A stretch of DNA of 64,000 nt from an uncultured Opitutia bacterium (GCA_903840355.1 CAIMFJ010000005.1:186001-250000), one strand, 5' to 3'. Positions 37,873 to 46,443 are shown, counted from the stretch's first letter. The notes: generated by a model not told the origin, from the letters alone. Numbers and translations: made by a program.

Positions 37873-37938
37873 ACTATAAGCCCGAGCCGTGATGGCAAAG
37901 CAAAACACCCTAAAGGCTTATAGTTTTCTTATAAGAAA
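37873..37938 (-). repeat. 10-bp inverted repeat plus 14-bp palindrome between sucD and the GYF/TM2 gene
   Basis: ACTATAAGCC (37873-37882) and GGCTTATAGT (37915-37924) are exact complements 32 nt apart. Directly beside them lies the perfect palindrome TTTCTTATAAGAAA (37925-37938). The block begins 7 nt after the sucD stop and ends 10 nt before the GYF/TM2 start. It could terminate the sucCD transcript or bind a dimeric regulator. Confidence 0.5.
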
Positions 37939-37945
37939 GTCGCTT

Positions 37946-38851
37946 TTAGCCCTTCCAGATACGGAGTAACGCATCGGCCATGTCGGAGGGGGTGGCCGCG
38001 ACGGAGATGCCGCACTCGTGGAAAATCTTAATTTTAGCGGCGGCGGTGTCTTCGGAACCACCGATGACGGCGCCTGCGTGGCCCATGCGACGACCGGCTG
38101 GGGCGGTAGCCCCTGCGATGAAACCAGCGACGGGCTTCTTGCAGTGAGCTTTAATCCAGCGCGCGGCTTCAACTTCAGCGCTGCCACCGATTTCGCCAAT
38201 CATGATGATGGCTTCGGTTTCAGGATCTTCGTTGAAGAGTTTAATCACGTCGAGGTGCGAGGTGCCATTGACGGGGTCGCCGCCAATCCCGACGCAGGTG
38301 GATTGCCCTTGGTTGCGGCAAGTTAATTGCCACACCGCTTCATAGGTGAGAGTGCCAGAGCGGGAAACCACGCCGACTTTACCGCGGCGGTGAATGTAGC
38401 CAGGGGCGATACCGATACGGCAACCGCCATAAGATTTATCACCTCGACCTGGGGTGACGAGACCAGGGCAGTTAGGGCCGATTAAGCGTGTGCGCTTACC
38501 TTGCATGGCGCGTTTGGCACGAATCATGTCTTTCACCGGAATCCCTTCCGTGATGGCGACCGCGAGGTCAAGATCGGCGTCCACGCACTCTAAAATTGCA
38601 TCGGCAGCGAAGGGTGGGGGGACGAAGATGGCCGACACCGTGGCGCCGGTTTGTTTGGCCGCTTCGGCAACCGTATTGAAGATTGGCACTTTCTTGCCGT
38701 TGTGTTCAAACACTTGACCGCCCTTACCAGGCGTCACGCCAGCGACGACTTGGGAGCCGTAGTCGATGGAGAGACGGGCATGGCGAGCACCGAAATCGCC
38801 CGTGATACCTTGCACCAAGATGCGCGTATCTTCTTTAACGAGAATAGACAT
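37946..38851 (-). CDS. sucD: Succinate-CoA ligase, alpha subunit
   Basis: The 301-residue ADP/GDP-forming succinyl-CoA synthetase alpha subunit, which binds CoA and carries the phosphohistidine intermediate of the TCA-cycle step. [24 protein letters not shown] begins the CoA-binding domain. [14 protein letters not shown] and [10 protein letters not shown] are conserved, and the active-site His lies in [13 protein letters not shown]. The gene starts 6 nt after sucC, so they are an operon, with the usual beta-then-alpha order. An inverted repeat and palindrome follow its stop. Confidence 0.96.
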   Translation of the reverse strand: MSILVKEDTRILVQGITGDFGARHARLSIDYGSQVVAGVTPGKGGQVFEHNGKKVPIFNTVAEAAKQTGATVSAIFVPPPFAADAILECVDADLDLAVAITEGIPVKDMIRAKRAMQGKRTRLIGPNCPGLVTPGRGDKSYGGCRIGIAPGYIHRRGKVGVVSRSGTLTYEAVWQLTCRNQGQSTCVGIGGDPVNGTSHLDVIKLFNEDPETEAIIMIGEIGGSAEVEAARWIKAHCKKPVAGFIAGATAPAGRRMGHAGAVIGGSEDTAAAKIKIFHECGISVAATPSDMADALLRIWKG

Positions 38852-38857
38852 AAATTT

Positions 38858-40066
38858 TTATTGGTTAACGAGTTTAACGATTTTTTGGGCAGCGTCGGCC
38901 ATCGAGTCGCCCGAGACAATGGTCAGGCCACTGGAAGCCAGCGTCGCTTTACCCGCTTCAACGTTATTGCCTTCGAGGCGAACAACGAGGGGTAGCTTGA
39001 GGCCGGTTTCTTTCACTGCGGCAACGATGCCGCTCGCAATCACATTACAATCCATGATCCCGCCGAAAATGTTCACGAGGATACCTTTAACATTGGGATC
39101 ACCGAGGATGATTTTGAAAGCAGCGGTAACTTGTTCTTGGGAGGCACCGCCACCCACGTCGAGGAAGTTAGCAGGGCTGCCACCAAAGTGTTGGATGATG
39201 TCCATCGTCGACATGGCGAGGCCAGCACCATTGACTAGGCAGGCGATGTTGCCGTCGAGGGCGATGTAAGAAAGGCCGAACTTCGAAGCCTCGATTTCTT
39301 TGCTATCTTCTTCGTTTAAGTCGCGCAGGGCCACCACATCTGGGTGACGGAAGAGGGCATTGTCATCGAAGGAAACTTTCGCATCAAGAGCGAGTAGTTG
39401 GCCTTCTTGGGTGACAAGCAGAGGGTTCACTTCGACCATTGCCGCGTCTTTTTCCCAATAGAACTGGTAAAGTTTCGTCACTAAATTCACGCACTGCTTG
39501 AACAGTTCGCCTTTGAACCCGAGGGCGAAAGCCAATTGACGTGCTTGGTAGGCTTGGAGGCCGACGGCTGGGTCGACTCGCACTTTGAAGATTTTCTCGG
39601 GGGTAGCGTGGGCGACTTGTTCAATTTCGACGCCTCCTTCGGTCGAGGCCACGATGACAGGCTGCGAGGTCGCACGATCGAGTAAGATGGCTAAGTAGTA
39701 TTCGTCGTCGCGACCATCGGGACGTTTGCCCAAGTTGGCGGCTTCGGTGAAGTAAATCGTTTGCACCTTGCGACCTTCGGCTCCGGTTTGGGCTGTGACC
39801 AAAGTATTACCCAACATCGCTTGGGCGTGCTCGAGGGCTTTTTCGCGGGTTGGCGCGAATTTCACGCCACCTTTGAACCCATTGGTGAAAGTCCCTTTGC
39901 CGCGACCGCCGGCATGGATTTGGGATTTTACCATGTAGCCGTTCTGACCGTCGATCTGAGATAAGCACTGGGCGAATTCAGCCGACGATTGGGTGGCAAC
40001 GCCTTTGGGGACAGCGACGCCGAATTGAGCAAACAGGGCTTTGGCCTGGTATTCGTGAATGTTCAT
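38858..40066 (-). CDS. sucC: Succinate-CoA ligase, beta subunit
   Basis: The 402-residue nucleotide-binding subunit of succinyl-CoA synthetase. It opens with the family start MNIHEYQAKALFAQFGV, then an ATP-grasp fold: MVKSQIHAGGRGKGTF (P-loop-like Lys/Gly loop), VEVNPLLVTQEGQLLALDAKVSFDD (metal-binding Asn/Asp) and LVNIFGGIMDCNVIASGIV near the C terminus. Length is close to the usual 385-400. It is 33 nt downstream of frr on the same strand and 6 nt upstream of sucD, so transcription may run through from pyrH-frr. Confidence 0.96.
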   Translation of the reverse strand: MNIHEYQAKALFAQFGVAVPKGVATQSSAEFAQCLSQIDGQNGYMVKSQIHAGGRGKGTFTNGFKGGVKFAPTREKALEHAQAMLGNTLVTAQTGAEGRKVQTIYFTEAANLGKRPDGRDDEYYLAILLDRATSQPVIVASTEGGVEIEQVAHATPEKIFKVRVDPAVGLQAYQARQLAFALGFKGELFKQCVNLVTKLYQFYWEKDAAMVEVNPLLVTQEGQLLALDAKVSFDDNALFRHPDVVALRDLNEEDSKEIEASKFGLSYIALDGNIACLVNGAGLAMSTMDIIQHFGGSPANFLDVGGGASQEQVTAAFKIILGDPNVKGILVNIFGGIMDCNVIASGIVAAVKETGLKLPLVVRLEGNNVEAGKATLASSGLTIVSGDSMADAAQKIVKLVNQ

Positions 40067-40099
40067 GAAAGGAGCTATCGGGGCTTAAAAGTAGAACAT

Positions 40100-40663
40100 T
40101 TAACCTTTTAACTCGGCGTCCTTGGCTTGCAAATGTTTCTCGATTTCGGCGGTGTGTTTATCGGTCAACGTTTGGATTTCTTTTTCGGCACGCTTCAAAT
40201 CATCGTCCGTAATCACTTTCTCCTTATTAGCTTTTTTGAGTAATTCGAGGCAGTCGCGGCGTGCATTGCGCACGCGGACTTTACCTTCTTCGGCCATCCG
40301 GGTGGCAACTTTGGCGAGTTCCAGGCGACGTTCGCCCGAAAGTTCGGGGATGGGGCAGCGGAGGAAGTTGCCTTGGGGGACGGGGTTGATGCCCACGTTG
40401 GCGGCTTGGATGGCTTTGCGAATATCTTCCATCGTGGCCTTGTCAAAAGGCTGTACCACAATCGAACGAGCATCCGGCGTCGTGATGGCAGCCATGTCTT
40501 TAAGACGTTGGGTCATGCCATAGGATTCGACGTGTACTTGAATGTTTTCGACCATGCTCGGGGTCGCTTTACCCGTGTGTAAGGTGCTAAATTCATGGGA
40601 CGTGTGATCCACGGCCTTCTTCATGTTAAGGGCACCGTCGTTGAGCGCTTTTTTAATATCCAT
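40100..40663 (-). CDS. frr: Ribosome recycling factor
   Basis: A 187-residue factor that, with EF-G, splits post-termination ribosomes. It contains GKATPSMVENIQVHVESYG, the Asp/Arg-rich VQPFDKATMEDIRKAI and RLELAKVATRMAEEGKVRVRNARRD, which match the three-helix-bundle tRNA-mimic fold, and ends with the conserved helix DDLKRAEKEIQTLTDKHTAEIEKHL. It follows pyrH by 23 nt; pyrH-frr is a common bacterial pairing. Confidence 0.96.
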   Translation of the reverse strand: MDIKKALNDGALNMKKAVDHTSHEFSTLHTGKATPSMVENIQVHVESYGMTQRLKDMAAITTPDARSIVVQPFDKATMEDIRKAIQAANVGINPVPQGNFLRCPIPELSGERRLELAKVATRMAEEGKVRVRNARRDCLELLKKANKEKVITDDDLKRAEKEIQTLTDKHTAEIEKHLQAKDAELKG

Positions 40664-40686
40664 AGTAGTAGAAAGTTGGGGTGAAG

Positions 40687-41421
40687 TTACGCCACCACGG
40701 TGCCGATAGGTTGACCGAGGACGGCTTTTTTAATCGCCCCGGCGGTGCTCATCGAGAACACAATGATAGGCATTTTATTGGCTTCGCAGAGGGAGAAGGC
40801 TTCTGCATCCATGACGCCGAGGCGCTTCGATAACGCCTCTGCATGTGAGACGCGCGTGTAACGTTTGGCATCTGGATACTTCATCGGATCTTTATCGTAC
40901 ACGCCATCTACCTTGGTGGCTTTGAGAATAGCGTGCGCCCCGATTTCATTCGCCCGCAACGCAGCGGCATAATCGGTGGTACAATAAGGATTACCCGTAC
41001 CAGCTACGAAGATGACGATGCGACCCCGTTCTAAGTGACGGGTGGCACGACGTTGAATGAAAGGTTCGGCGATACGATCCATCGGGATGGCGGACATCAC
41101 GCGAACTTCGAGACCCGCTTTTTCCAGACGATCCATTAAGGCCAAGCCGTTGATAACTGTGGCCAGCATGCCCATGTTATCTCCCGTTGTTCGATCTGTG
41201 CCATTAGCTCGGGCCCCGGCTAGGCCACGGAAAATATTTCCTCCACCTACCACGAGGGCGACTTCGGTGCCGATTTTTTGGAGAGTTTTTAATTCGACGG
41301 CCAGACGGTCTAAGACCACGGGGTCAATGGCTTCGTTGGTTTTATCATTTCGGAGAGCTTCTCCGCTGATTTTCAGAACGATTCGCTGAAACTTGGGCTT
41401 CGTGGACGCTTTGGCGGGCAT
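40687..41421 (-). CDS. pyrH: Uridylate kinase
   Basis: A hexameric bacterial UMP kinase making UDP for RNA, DNA and cell-wall precursors. The ATG at 41421 gives 244 residues, matching the family, whereas the longer frame uses a TTG. RIVLKISGEALRND is the N-terminal phosphate-binding motif; VALVVGGGNIFRGLAGA and TGDNMGMLATVINGLAL bind UMP. AGTGNPYCTTDYAAALRANEIGA and KATKVDGVYDKDPMKYPDAKR complete the site. It lies upstream of frr on the same strand and opposite to the tRNA gene. Confidence 0.96.
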   Translation of the reverse strand: MPAKASTKPKFQRIVLKISGEALRNDKTNEAIDPVVLDRLAVELKTLQKIGTEVALVVGGGNIFRGLAGARANGTDRTTGDNMGMLATVINGLALMDRLEKAGLEVRVMSAIPMDRIAEPFIQRRATRHLERGRIVIFVAGTGNPYCTTDYAAALRANEIGAHAILKATKVDGVYDKDPMKYPDAKRYTRVSHAEALSKRLGVMDAEAFSLCEANKMPIIVFSMSTAGAIKKAVLGQPIGTVVA

Positions 41422-41513
41422 ATAGGGGAAATGAGCCAAGGGACCCCCAGCGTCAACCTCGCCGTGGTATCGCTTGACTCCCGGCGAAAAAATCTACTTC
41501 TGTATTAGTCCAC

Positions 41514-41584
41514 AGACCCGTGGTGTAACGGTAGCACAGGAGTTTTTGGTTCTCCTTGTTGGGGTTCGAATCCCTACGGGTCTA
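41514..41584 (+). tRNA. tRNA-Gln (anticodon TTG)
   Basis: The 71-nt sequence folds as a cloverleaf. The acceptor stem is AGACCCG/CGGGTCT (7 pairs) with discriminator A. The D arm is GTG/CAC, and the anticodon arm GGAGT/TCTCC has a loop TTTTGGT holding TTG; its last pair is a T-T mismatch. The T arm TGGGG/CCCTA has loop TTCGAAT. No CCA is encoded. TTGACT at 41474 lies upstream but without a well-spaced -10 box, so the promoter is not assigned. Confidence 0.92.
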
Positions 41585-41621
41585 TGGAAACTTTCTAAAT
41601 CTTAAGTAAAATAAGCAAAAC

Positions 41622-41645
41622 AGAACCCCGGGAGACCGGGGTTCT
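41622..41645 (-). terminator. Strong hairpin terminator after efp
   Basis: AGAACCCCGG (41622-41631) and its complement (41636-41645) form a 10-bp stem with a GAGA tetraloop. On the minus strand it begins 20 nt after the efp stop and is followed by a T-rich tract (TGTTTTGCTTATTTTA). On the plus strand it lies 37 nt after the tRNA and may also end that transcript. Confidence 0.85.
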
Positions 41646-41665
41646 TCGTTAGTTGGCAGGGCAGA

Positions 41666-42229
41666 TTAAGCGCGGCCGAGGTATTCTTTATTCTCGGTGC
41701 TGACCTTGATCTTCTCGCCTTGTTTGATGAAGAGGGGGACGTTGACGATTAAACCATTTTCGCAGGTGACGGACTTTTGGACGTTACCAGCCGTGTCGCC
41801 CTTGACTGCGGGGGGAGCTTCCAAGACTTCGACCGTGACCGAGGGAGGGAGGTCAACCGTGACTGGGCGATCTTCCACGAAGAGGATTTGGTAGGTCGTG
41901 CCAGGGATGAGGAATTCTTTAGAGTCTTCTAAAGAAACCGCTGGCATGTAGTATTCTTCATTGGTGTCCACATCGACGAAGACGTAGTTGCCATCGGCTT
42001 CGTAAGAGAGTTCGAGTTGCTTAGTGGAGTTATCGAAAACTTCGAAGCTGACGCCGATACCACAACGCACGGGGATTTTAGCACCCGTTTTGATGGAGCG
42101 GAGTTCCATTTGCACGTAGGAGGCGTTGTTCGGAGGGGTGCGAACGAGGCACTCAAGAACGATGCAGAGCTCACCGTTGTAGCTCATGATATTCTTTTTC
42201 TTGATACGATTGACGGGAAGGGAGGCCAT
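41666..42229 (-). CDS. efp: Elongation factor P with atypical tip loop
   Basis: EF-P binds between the P and E sites and relieves stalling on polyproline stretches. From the ATG at 42229 the protein has 187 residues, the family length. SYNGELCIVLE opens domain I, YEADGNYVFVDVDTNEEYYMP is in domain II, and CENGLIVNVPLFIKQGEKIKVSTENKEYLGR is the conserved domain III end. The domain I tip, where E. coli has PGKG with Lys34 beta-lysylated, reads PPNNAS here, with Asn34 in the same numbering and no Lys or Arg in the loop. No EF-P modifying enzyme is in the window. It could be a second, specialised EF-P paralogue. A folded leader is likely (42253-42290). Confidence 0.93.
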   Translation of the reverse strand: MASLPVNRIKKKNIMSYNGELCIVLECLVRTPPNNASYVQMELRSIKTGAKIPVRCGIGVSFEVFDNSTKQLELSYEADGNYVFVDVDTNEEYYMPAVSLEDSKEFLIPGTTYQILFVEDRPVTVDLPPSVTVEVLEAPPAVKGDTAGNVQKSVTCENGLIVNVPLFIKQGEKIKVSTENKEYLGRA

Positions 42230-42252
42230 GGGAGTAAAGGCGAAGACAAGCC

Positions 42253-42290
42253 GTCTCAATCGGTACGGTCAAGCCGGACTTGACTGAGAC
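42253..42290 (-). promoter_or_regulatory. Nested inverted repeats upstream of efp
   Basis: GTCTCA (42253-42258) pairs with TGAGAC (42285-42290), and inside it GTCAAG (42268-42273) pairs with CTTGAC (42279-42284) around a 5-nt loop. Together they can form a 12-bp stem with a 9-nt one-sided bulge. It lies between the hexosaminidase stop and the efp start, so it may end the former transcript or structure the efp leader. Confidence 0.45.
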
Positions 42291-42311
42291 AGCATTCTAA
42301 AAGGGGCGGGG

Positions 42312-43916
42312 TTACTCCCCGCGGCCCAGTTTGTCCGTAACGGCAGGGGTGCCGTCGTTGCGGTGATAATTCACTTTTAGCGCGTCTAAACGCTTTAAAT
42401 GGGCCTGCAGGCGGGGTTCGAACTCCTGCCAGTTACGGTCTTTTTTGGTATTATCCGACCAAGCTACCTCGGCGAGGGCACAAACCCGGGGGAAGGCCAT
42501 GTATTCTAATTTAGCCCCATTATAAATGTATTCCGACCAGAGTTGGCCTTGGCACCCGAGGACGAGTTTTTGTTGTTCAGGGGTGAACTTGGCAGGGATG
42601 GGTTCAAACGCGTAGACTTTTTCAATCGGCAGGACGCCTCCGATGACATCAAAGCGGGGGTCGTTGGGGCGGGTGCCAGGGCTGTGGTCGAAGTAGGTGT
42701 GGCTGGTAGGCGACATCACGATTTGGTTACCGTGATCGGCGGCCAGTTGGGCCCATTTCCAATCGCGCCACACCATCATCGTGGCCGACTTCGACAGACC
42801 GCCTTCTTGAATCTCGTCCCAGCCAATGAGTTTTTTGCCACGGGCGTTGAGGATTTTTTCGACTCGTCCGACGAAGTAAGATTGTAGCTCGTGTTCGTCT
42901 TTCAATTTCTCGCGCTTCATGACCGATTGGGCGAAGGGCGAACTCTTCCATTGGGTCTTGGGGGCTTCATCACCACCGATGTGGAAGTAGGTGCTCGGGA
43001 AGATAGGAATCAGTTCTGCGAAGACATCATCGATGAAAGCGAATGTTTCTTCTTTCGGGGCATAAGTGTAATATTTAACGCCCCAACTGGTGGCAACTTT
43101 GGGGTCATACTTGGGGATATCACTGTTGCCCAATTGGGGGTAGGACGCAATAGCGGCCCCGGCGTGACCAGGCATTTCGATTTCAGGAACCACGGTGATG
43201 TGAAGTGACGTGGCTTTCGCGACGACTTCTTTTAAATCCTCTTGGGTGTAGAAATCGCCGTAAGGTTTGTCGTCGGACTTATTGCGGTCGCCCATCACCG
43301 GTGAGGCCGTTCGCTTGGAGCCAACTTCCGTGAGCTTGGGCCATTTCTTAATTTCCACGCGCCAACCTTGGTCCTCGGTGAGGTGCCAGTGGAAGATGTT
43401 CATTTTATGCAAGGCCAACAGGTCGAGCATGCGAAGTACTTCGGCTTTGCCAATGAAGTGGCGGCCGTCATCGATCATCAAGCCGCGCCAAGCGAAGCGC
43501 GGTTTGTCTTGAATACGACCTGGCACGACAAAGCGTTGGCCATTCTTGAGTTCGCCGAGTTGCAGCAAGGTGATGGCGCCATAAAAGGCACCTGCATCGG
43601 TGCGGGCCGAAATCGTGATATCGCCGCCAGGGGTGCTTTCGATGACGTAGCCCTCGCTGTCGGTTTCAAAATTTCCTACCGGACTCGTCACTTTTACCAA
43701 ATGAATCTTCGCTTGGCCACCTTGGCCTAGTTGGCCGCGGAGGTAGTTAGCGGCGTTGGCCAAATCGCTGTCAGCCGTGACCGTGGCGCCTTGAATGTTG
43801 ATGGCGGCCGCGTCCGCGATGTAAGCTTCAGAAAGTGGTTTAGGTACGAGGTTAGGGCTGGCAAAGCTGGTCAGCTGAGCCGCTACTAAAAAAGCGAGGG
43901 GTAATAAGGAACGCAT
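42312..43916 (-). CDS. Secreted beta-N-acetylhexosaminidase (GH20)
   Basis: A 534-residue exported exo-hydrolase with a signal peptide (MRSLLPLAFLVAAQLTSFA). A GH20b domain spans about 20-140. The GH20 barrel has RGLMIDDGRHF (144-154), NIFHWHLTEDQGWRVEIK (173-190), PEIEMPGHAGAAIASYPQLG (244-263) and FHIGGDEAPKTQW (311-323), whose Asp316-Glu317 are catalytic. WDEIQEGG, a conserved Trp/Asp/Glu substrate loop, follows. It is closer to standard chitobiase/hexosaminidases than the GH20 at 12956, and lacks the C-terminal extension. It probably releases GlcNAc from chitin oligomers, glycoproteins or peptidoglycan fragments. It is 82 nt upstream of efp and seems to be an independent unit. Confidence 0.95.
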   Translation of the reverse strand: MRSLLPLAFLVAAQLTSFASPNLVPKPLSEAYIADAAAINIQGATVTADSDLANAANYLRGQLGQGGQAKIHLVKVTSPVGNFETDSEGYVIESTPGGDITISARTDAGAFYGAITLLQLGELKNGQRFVVPGRIQDKPRFAWRGLMIDDGRHFIGKAEVLRMLDLLALHKMNIFHWHLTEDQGWRVEIKKWPKLTEVGSKRTASPVMGDRNKSDDKPYGDFYTQEDLKEVVAKATSLHITVVPEIEMPGHAGAAIASYPQLGNSDIPKYDPKVATSWGVKYYTYAPKEETFAFIDDVFAELIPIFPSTYFHIGGDEAPKTQWKSSPFAQSVMKREKLKDEHELQSYFVGRVEKILNARGKKLIGWDEIQEGGLSKSATMMVWRDWKWAQLAADHGNQIVMSPTSHTYFDHSPGTRPNDPRFDVIGGVLPIEKVYAFEPIPAKFTPEQQKLVLGCQGQLWSEYIYNGAKLEYMAFPRVCALAEVAWSDNTKKDRNWQEFEPRLQAHLKRLDALKVNYHRNDGTPAVTDKLGRGE

Positions 43917-43963
43917 ACGAAGAGCAAGAACCCATTCGTAGTGTGTGCCTAAGAGATGTCGAG

Positions 43964-43978
43964 TGGGCTAATAGCCCA
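43964..43978 (-). terminator. Short hairpin after the 225-residue secreted protein gene
   Basis: TGGGCT and AGCCCA form a 6-bp stem with a 3-nt loop, directly beyond the stop codon of the gene at 43982 on the minus strand. No T-run follows, so termination is uncertain. Confidence 0.35.
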
Positions 43979-43981
43979 GAA

Positions 43982-44659
43982 TCACTCTATTACAAAGACC
44001 GTACCACCGATTTGGTTAATCGTGACGTTGGCGGTGCCACCTTGAGCGGCTGCGGCAGTATTCGCGGCATCGCTACCATCAACGGAAGAACCAGCCGTGG
44101 CAGCGACAGTTGCACCCGAGAATAAAGTGCGGAAAGCCGTGTAGAACTTTAAGAGTTCGTCTTTCGAGCTCACGACCATTTCAACAGTCTTCGCGTGGGT
44201 CGTGGCAGGGTAGGTCTTGACGACTAAGCCCGCCGTGCTGGATTGCGTGAGGTTATTAACCTTGGATTCAATGGCGGAGAGCGGACCAGGGATGGGAAGT
44301 TTCGAAGCGGCCGAAGGATCGAGCCCGCGGTTTTGAGAATTGGCGACGCTGGCTCGGTTGGCACGATCGGCCACGTCGGCCGAACCAGGAGGACGTGCCG
44401 TGTAAATGCGGAGTTGCTGGTTAGAGTTTTGCATGTCGATGACGACTTCATCGACGATGAGGGCACCGGTCGTGTATTCTTGGAAAGAGACTGAGACAAT
44501 GTGGTCGGCCCGTCCGTAGAAGGATAAATCGGTGTTGGCGACTTCGATGCCAAAAATGCCGCCGTTGGGGACCGCCTTCTTTTTCATTTGGAGGGCTGAA
44601 GCCGAAGGGGGGAGGGTTGCTAGGGTGCACGCCATCAAACCAAGGAGTTTCAATCTCAT
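43982..44659 (-). CDS. Secreted protein of unknown function
   Basis: A 225-residue protein with a signal peptide (MRLKLLGLMACTLATLPPSASA). I do not recognise the family. Residues ~28-85 are predicted beta-rich (IFGIEVANTDLSFYGRADHIVSVSFQ). A middle segment is rich in Asn/Arg/Ala (ADRANRASVANSQNRG). A helix around 155-180 reads KTVEMVVSSKDELLKFYTAFRTLF. The C-terminal ~40 residues are low-complexity Ala/Gly/Thr, ending in GGTVFVIE. It diverges from the ABC transporter gene with only 47 bp between starts, so the two may share control. Its neighbourhood of two further exported or anchored unknowns suggests a common envelope role. Confidence 0.75.
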   Translation of the reverse strand: MRLKLLGLMACTLATLPPSASALQMKKKAVPNGGIFGIEVANTDLSFYGRADHIVSVSFQEYTTGALIVDEVVIDMQNSNQQLRIYTARPPGSADVADRANRASVANSQNRGLDPSAASKLPIPGPLSAIESKVNNLTQSSTAGLVVKTYPATTHAKTVEMVVSSKDELLKFYTAFRTLFSGATVAATAGSSVDGSDAANTAAAAQGGTANVTINQIGGTVFVIE

Positions 44660-44706
44660 GGTGTTAATCCTTTACCCGAACCTAGACCGAAGCAAGATTA
44701 GTCCCA

Positions 44707-46404
44707 ATGCTGAGCTGCGAAAACCTCACCGTTCAGGCGGGTGCCGACGGACCCATTATTTTAGACCATGCCAATGCCCGCTTCTTACCGAAGGGTTTGA
44801 ATGCCGTCATTGGGCCTTCGGGTTGTGGTAAAACCACCCTGATGAAAGCGATTTTAGGGATTATCCCTTCCACAGGACAGGCCTCTTTGGCGGGGGTGCC
44901 GATTCATAGCACGGAAGACTTGGTGGGTAAGGTTGGCTTCGCCCCTCAGTTCACCGCGGCTCAGGTGCAATTAACCGTTGGTGAGTCTTTGGATTATGCT
45001 TTGCGCTTAGCAGTGCCGAACGCGGCCGAACGTCAGCGCCGGTTGGATTCGGTTTTAGAAGTCACGAAACTCGCCCCGCACCGAAATAAAAAAGTCTCTT
45101 CACTCTCGGGCGGTCAATTGCGTCGTTTGTCCTTGGGCTTAGAGTTAACCCTCGATCCGCCTTGCATGATTTGTGACGAAGTGACGTCGGGTTTGGATCC
45201 GCAATCGGAGGATGAGATTTTGGCTTTGTTGCGGAGTTTAGCAGAATCGGCCAACAAGAGCTTTGTTTGTATTATTCATAATCTTGGGAAGTTGAACCAG
45301 TTCGATTGGGTGACGGTGGTGTATCAAGGCGACGTCGTGTTCCAAGGCTCACCCGATACTTTATTGGGCTACTTTGGGATTCCCGATGGTCTGAGACTTT
45401 ACGAAGTGCTGAACGCTTACAACTTGGCTCACTGGCGTGATCGCTGGGCAATTTATAAGAGCGAGCATCCCGATTACTACGAAGTCGCCGTCGCTAAAGT
45501 CGGTGCTTCCGTCGAGGCTGCCCCCTTACCTGAGCCTGATATTCCGGGCGGGGTGTCGCAGTTCTTCACGTTGTTAGCCCGTCGGCTCCGCCTCTTCTTT
45601 CGCGATACGGGTTACTTGGGCTTAACGTTAGCCATCACGTTTGGCTTCCCGTTGCTCGTCATCATTTTCAACCTCGAAGGGAATTGGGATATTTTAAAGA
45701 TTCCGATGGACCGCAACATGGCCTCGATGCAAGCGGTGCAACAGGCCATTAAGGTGCAGGTTTCTAATGCCCAAGTCTCCGGGCTGGCGGCGGGCTTGGT
45801 GATGTTCCAAGTCATTTTGTTAACGCTCATGGGGGCCAACAACGGAGGCCGGGAGATTTCGGCCGAGCGGGTGCTCTATGAAAAGGAGCGCATGACCGGG
45901 CTGCGTCCTTGGGCGTATGCGTTTTCCAAAATCACCTTCGTCTCGATGATCGCAATCTTCCAAGGACTTTGGATGTGTGCCTTCGTGAAGCTGATTTGCC
46001 GTTTCCCCGGGCCATGGATGGAGCAGGGGGCTATTTTGGCCGCGAGTTGTGTTTCGATGTCCGTGGTCTGTCTGGGGTTCTCAGCCATGTTAACCTCGCC
46101 CGAGAAGTCGTCCCTCTTGTCGATTTACCTCGTCGGCTTCCAGTTGCCACTTTCCGGGGTAGTCTTGGCCTTGCCCGCCGCCCTAACCTGGGTGTGCCGA
46201 CCCTTTATTAACTCCTATTGGGGGTGGTCGGGCTACATGAAGTCTATGCAAGCCTTCCCTTTGTGGGATGCGTATACCTCGAGTTTGCCAGACCAGACGG
46301 CCTACGTTGCCGACAATACACTCTCGCTTGTGGTCTTGTTGGTCCAGGGCCTTTGCGGACTTTGCTTCGTGGTGCTAGGTTGTCAGCAAAAGCGCTGGAA
46401 CTAA
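44707..46404 (+). CDS. ABC transporter, ATP-binding and ABC-2 permease fused (ABCG-type half-transporter)
   Basis: A 565-residue half-transporter with the nucleotide-binding domain first. Walker A is GPSGCGKTT (36-44), the signature LSGGQLRRLSLGLEL begins at 133, and Walker B with the catalytic Glu is CMICDEVTSGLDP (153-165). From about residue 285 an ABC-2-type membrane domain follows with about six helices (YLGLTLAITFGFPLLVIIFNL; GLVMFQVILLTLMGANNG; FSKITFVSMIAIFQGLWMC). This order is that of eukaryotic ABCG and some bacterial exporters, so it probably dimerises and exports a lipid, polysaccharide or peptide. It heads a plus-strand group with two unknown envelope proteins, 39 nt upstream of the next gene. 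The substrate is unknown. Confidence 0.9.
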   Translation: MLSCENLTVQAGADGPIILDHANARFLPKGLNAVIGPSGCGKTTLMKAILGIIPSTGQASLAGVPIHSTEDLVGKVGFAPQFTAAQVQLTVGESLDYALRLAVPNAAERQRRLDSVLEVTKLAPHRNKKVSSLSGGQLRRLSLGLELTLDPPCMICDEVTSGLDPQSEDEILALLRSLAESANKSFVCIIHNLGKLNQFDWVTVVYQGDVVFQGSPDTLLGYFGIPDGLRLYEVLNAYNLAHWRDRWAIYKSEHPDYYEVAVAKVGASVEAAPLPEPDIPGGVSQFFTLLARRLRLFFRDTGYLGLTLAITFGFPLLVIIFNLEGNWDILKIPMDRNMASMQAVQQAIKVQVSNAQVSGLAAGLVMFQVILLTLMGANNGGREISAERVLYEKERMTGLRPWAYAFSKITFVSMIAIFQGLWMCAFVKLICRFPGPWMEQGAILAASCVSMSVVCLGFSAMLTSPEKSSLLSIYLVGFQLPLSGVVLALPAALTWVCRPFINSYWGWSGYMKSMQAFPLWDAYTSSLPDQTAYVADNTLSLVVLLVQGLCGLCFVVLGCQQKRWN

Positions 46405-46443
46405 GGCCGAATACTTGTAGACTTTTAATAACTGCCTTTTTGC

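Noticed and set aside
41474-41506. Promoter of tRNA-Gln from TTGACT (41474) and TGTATT (41501)
   Set aside because: The spacing of 21 nt is too long for a standard sigma-70-type promoter.
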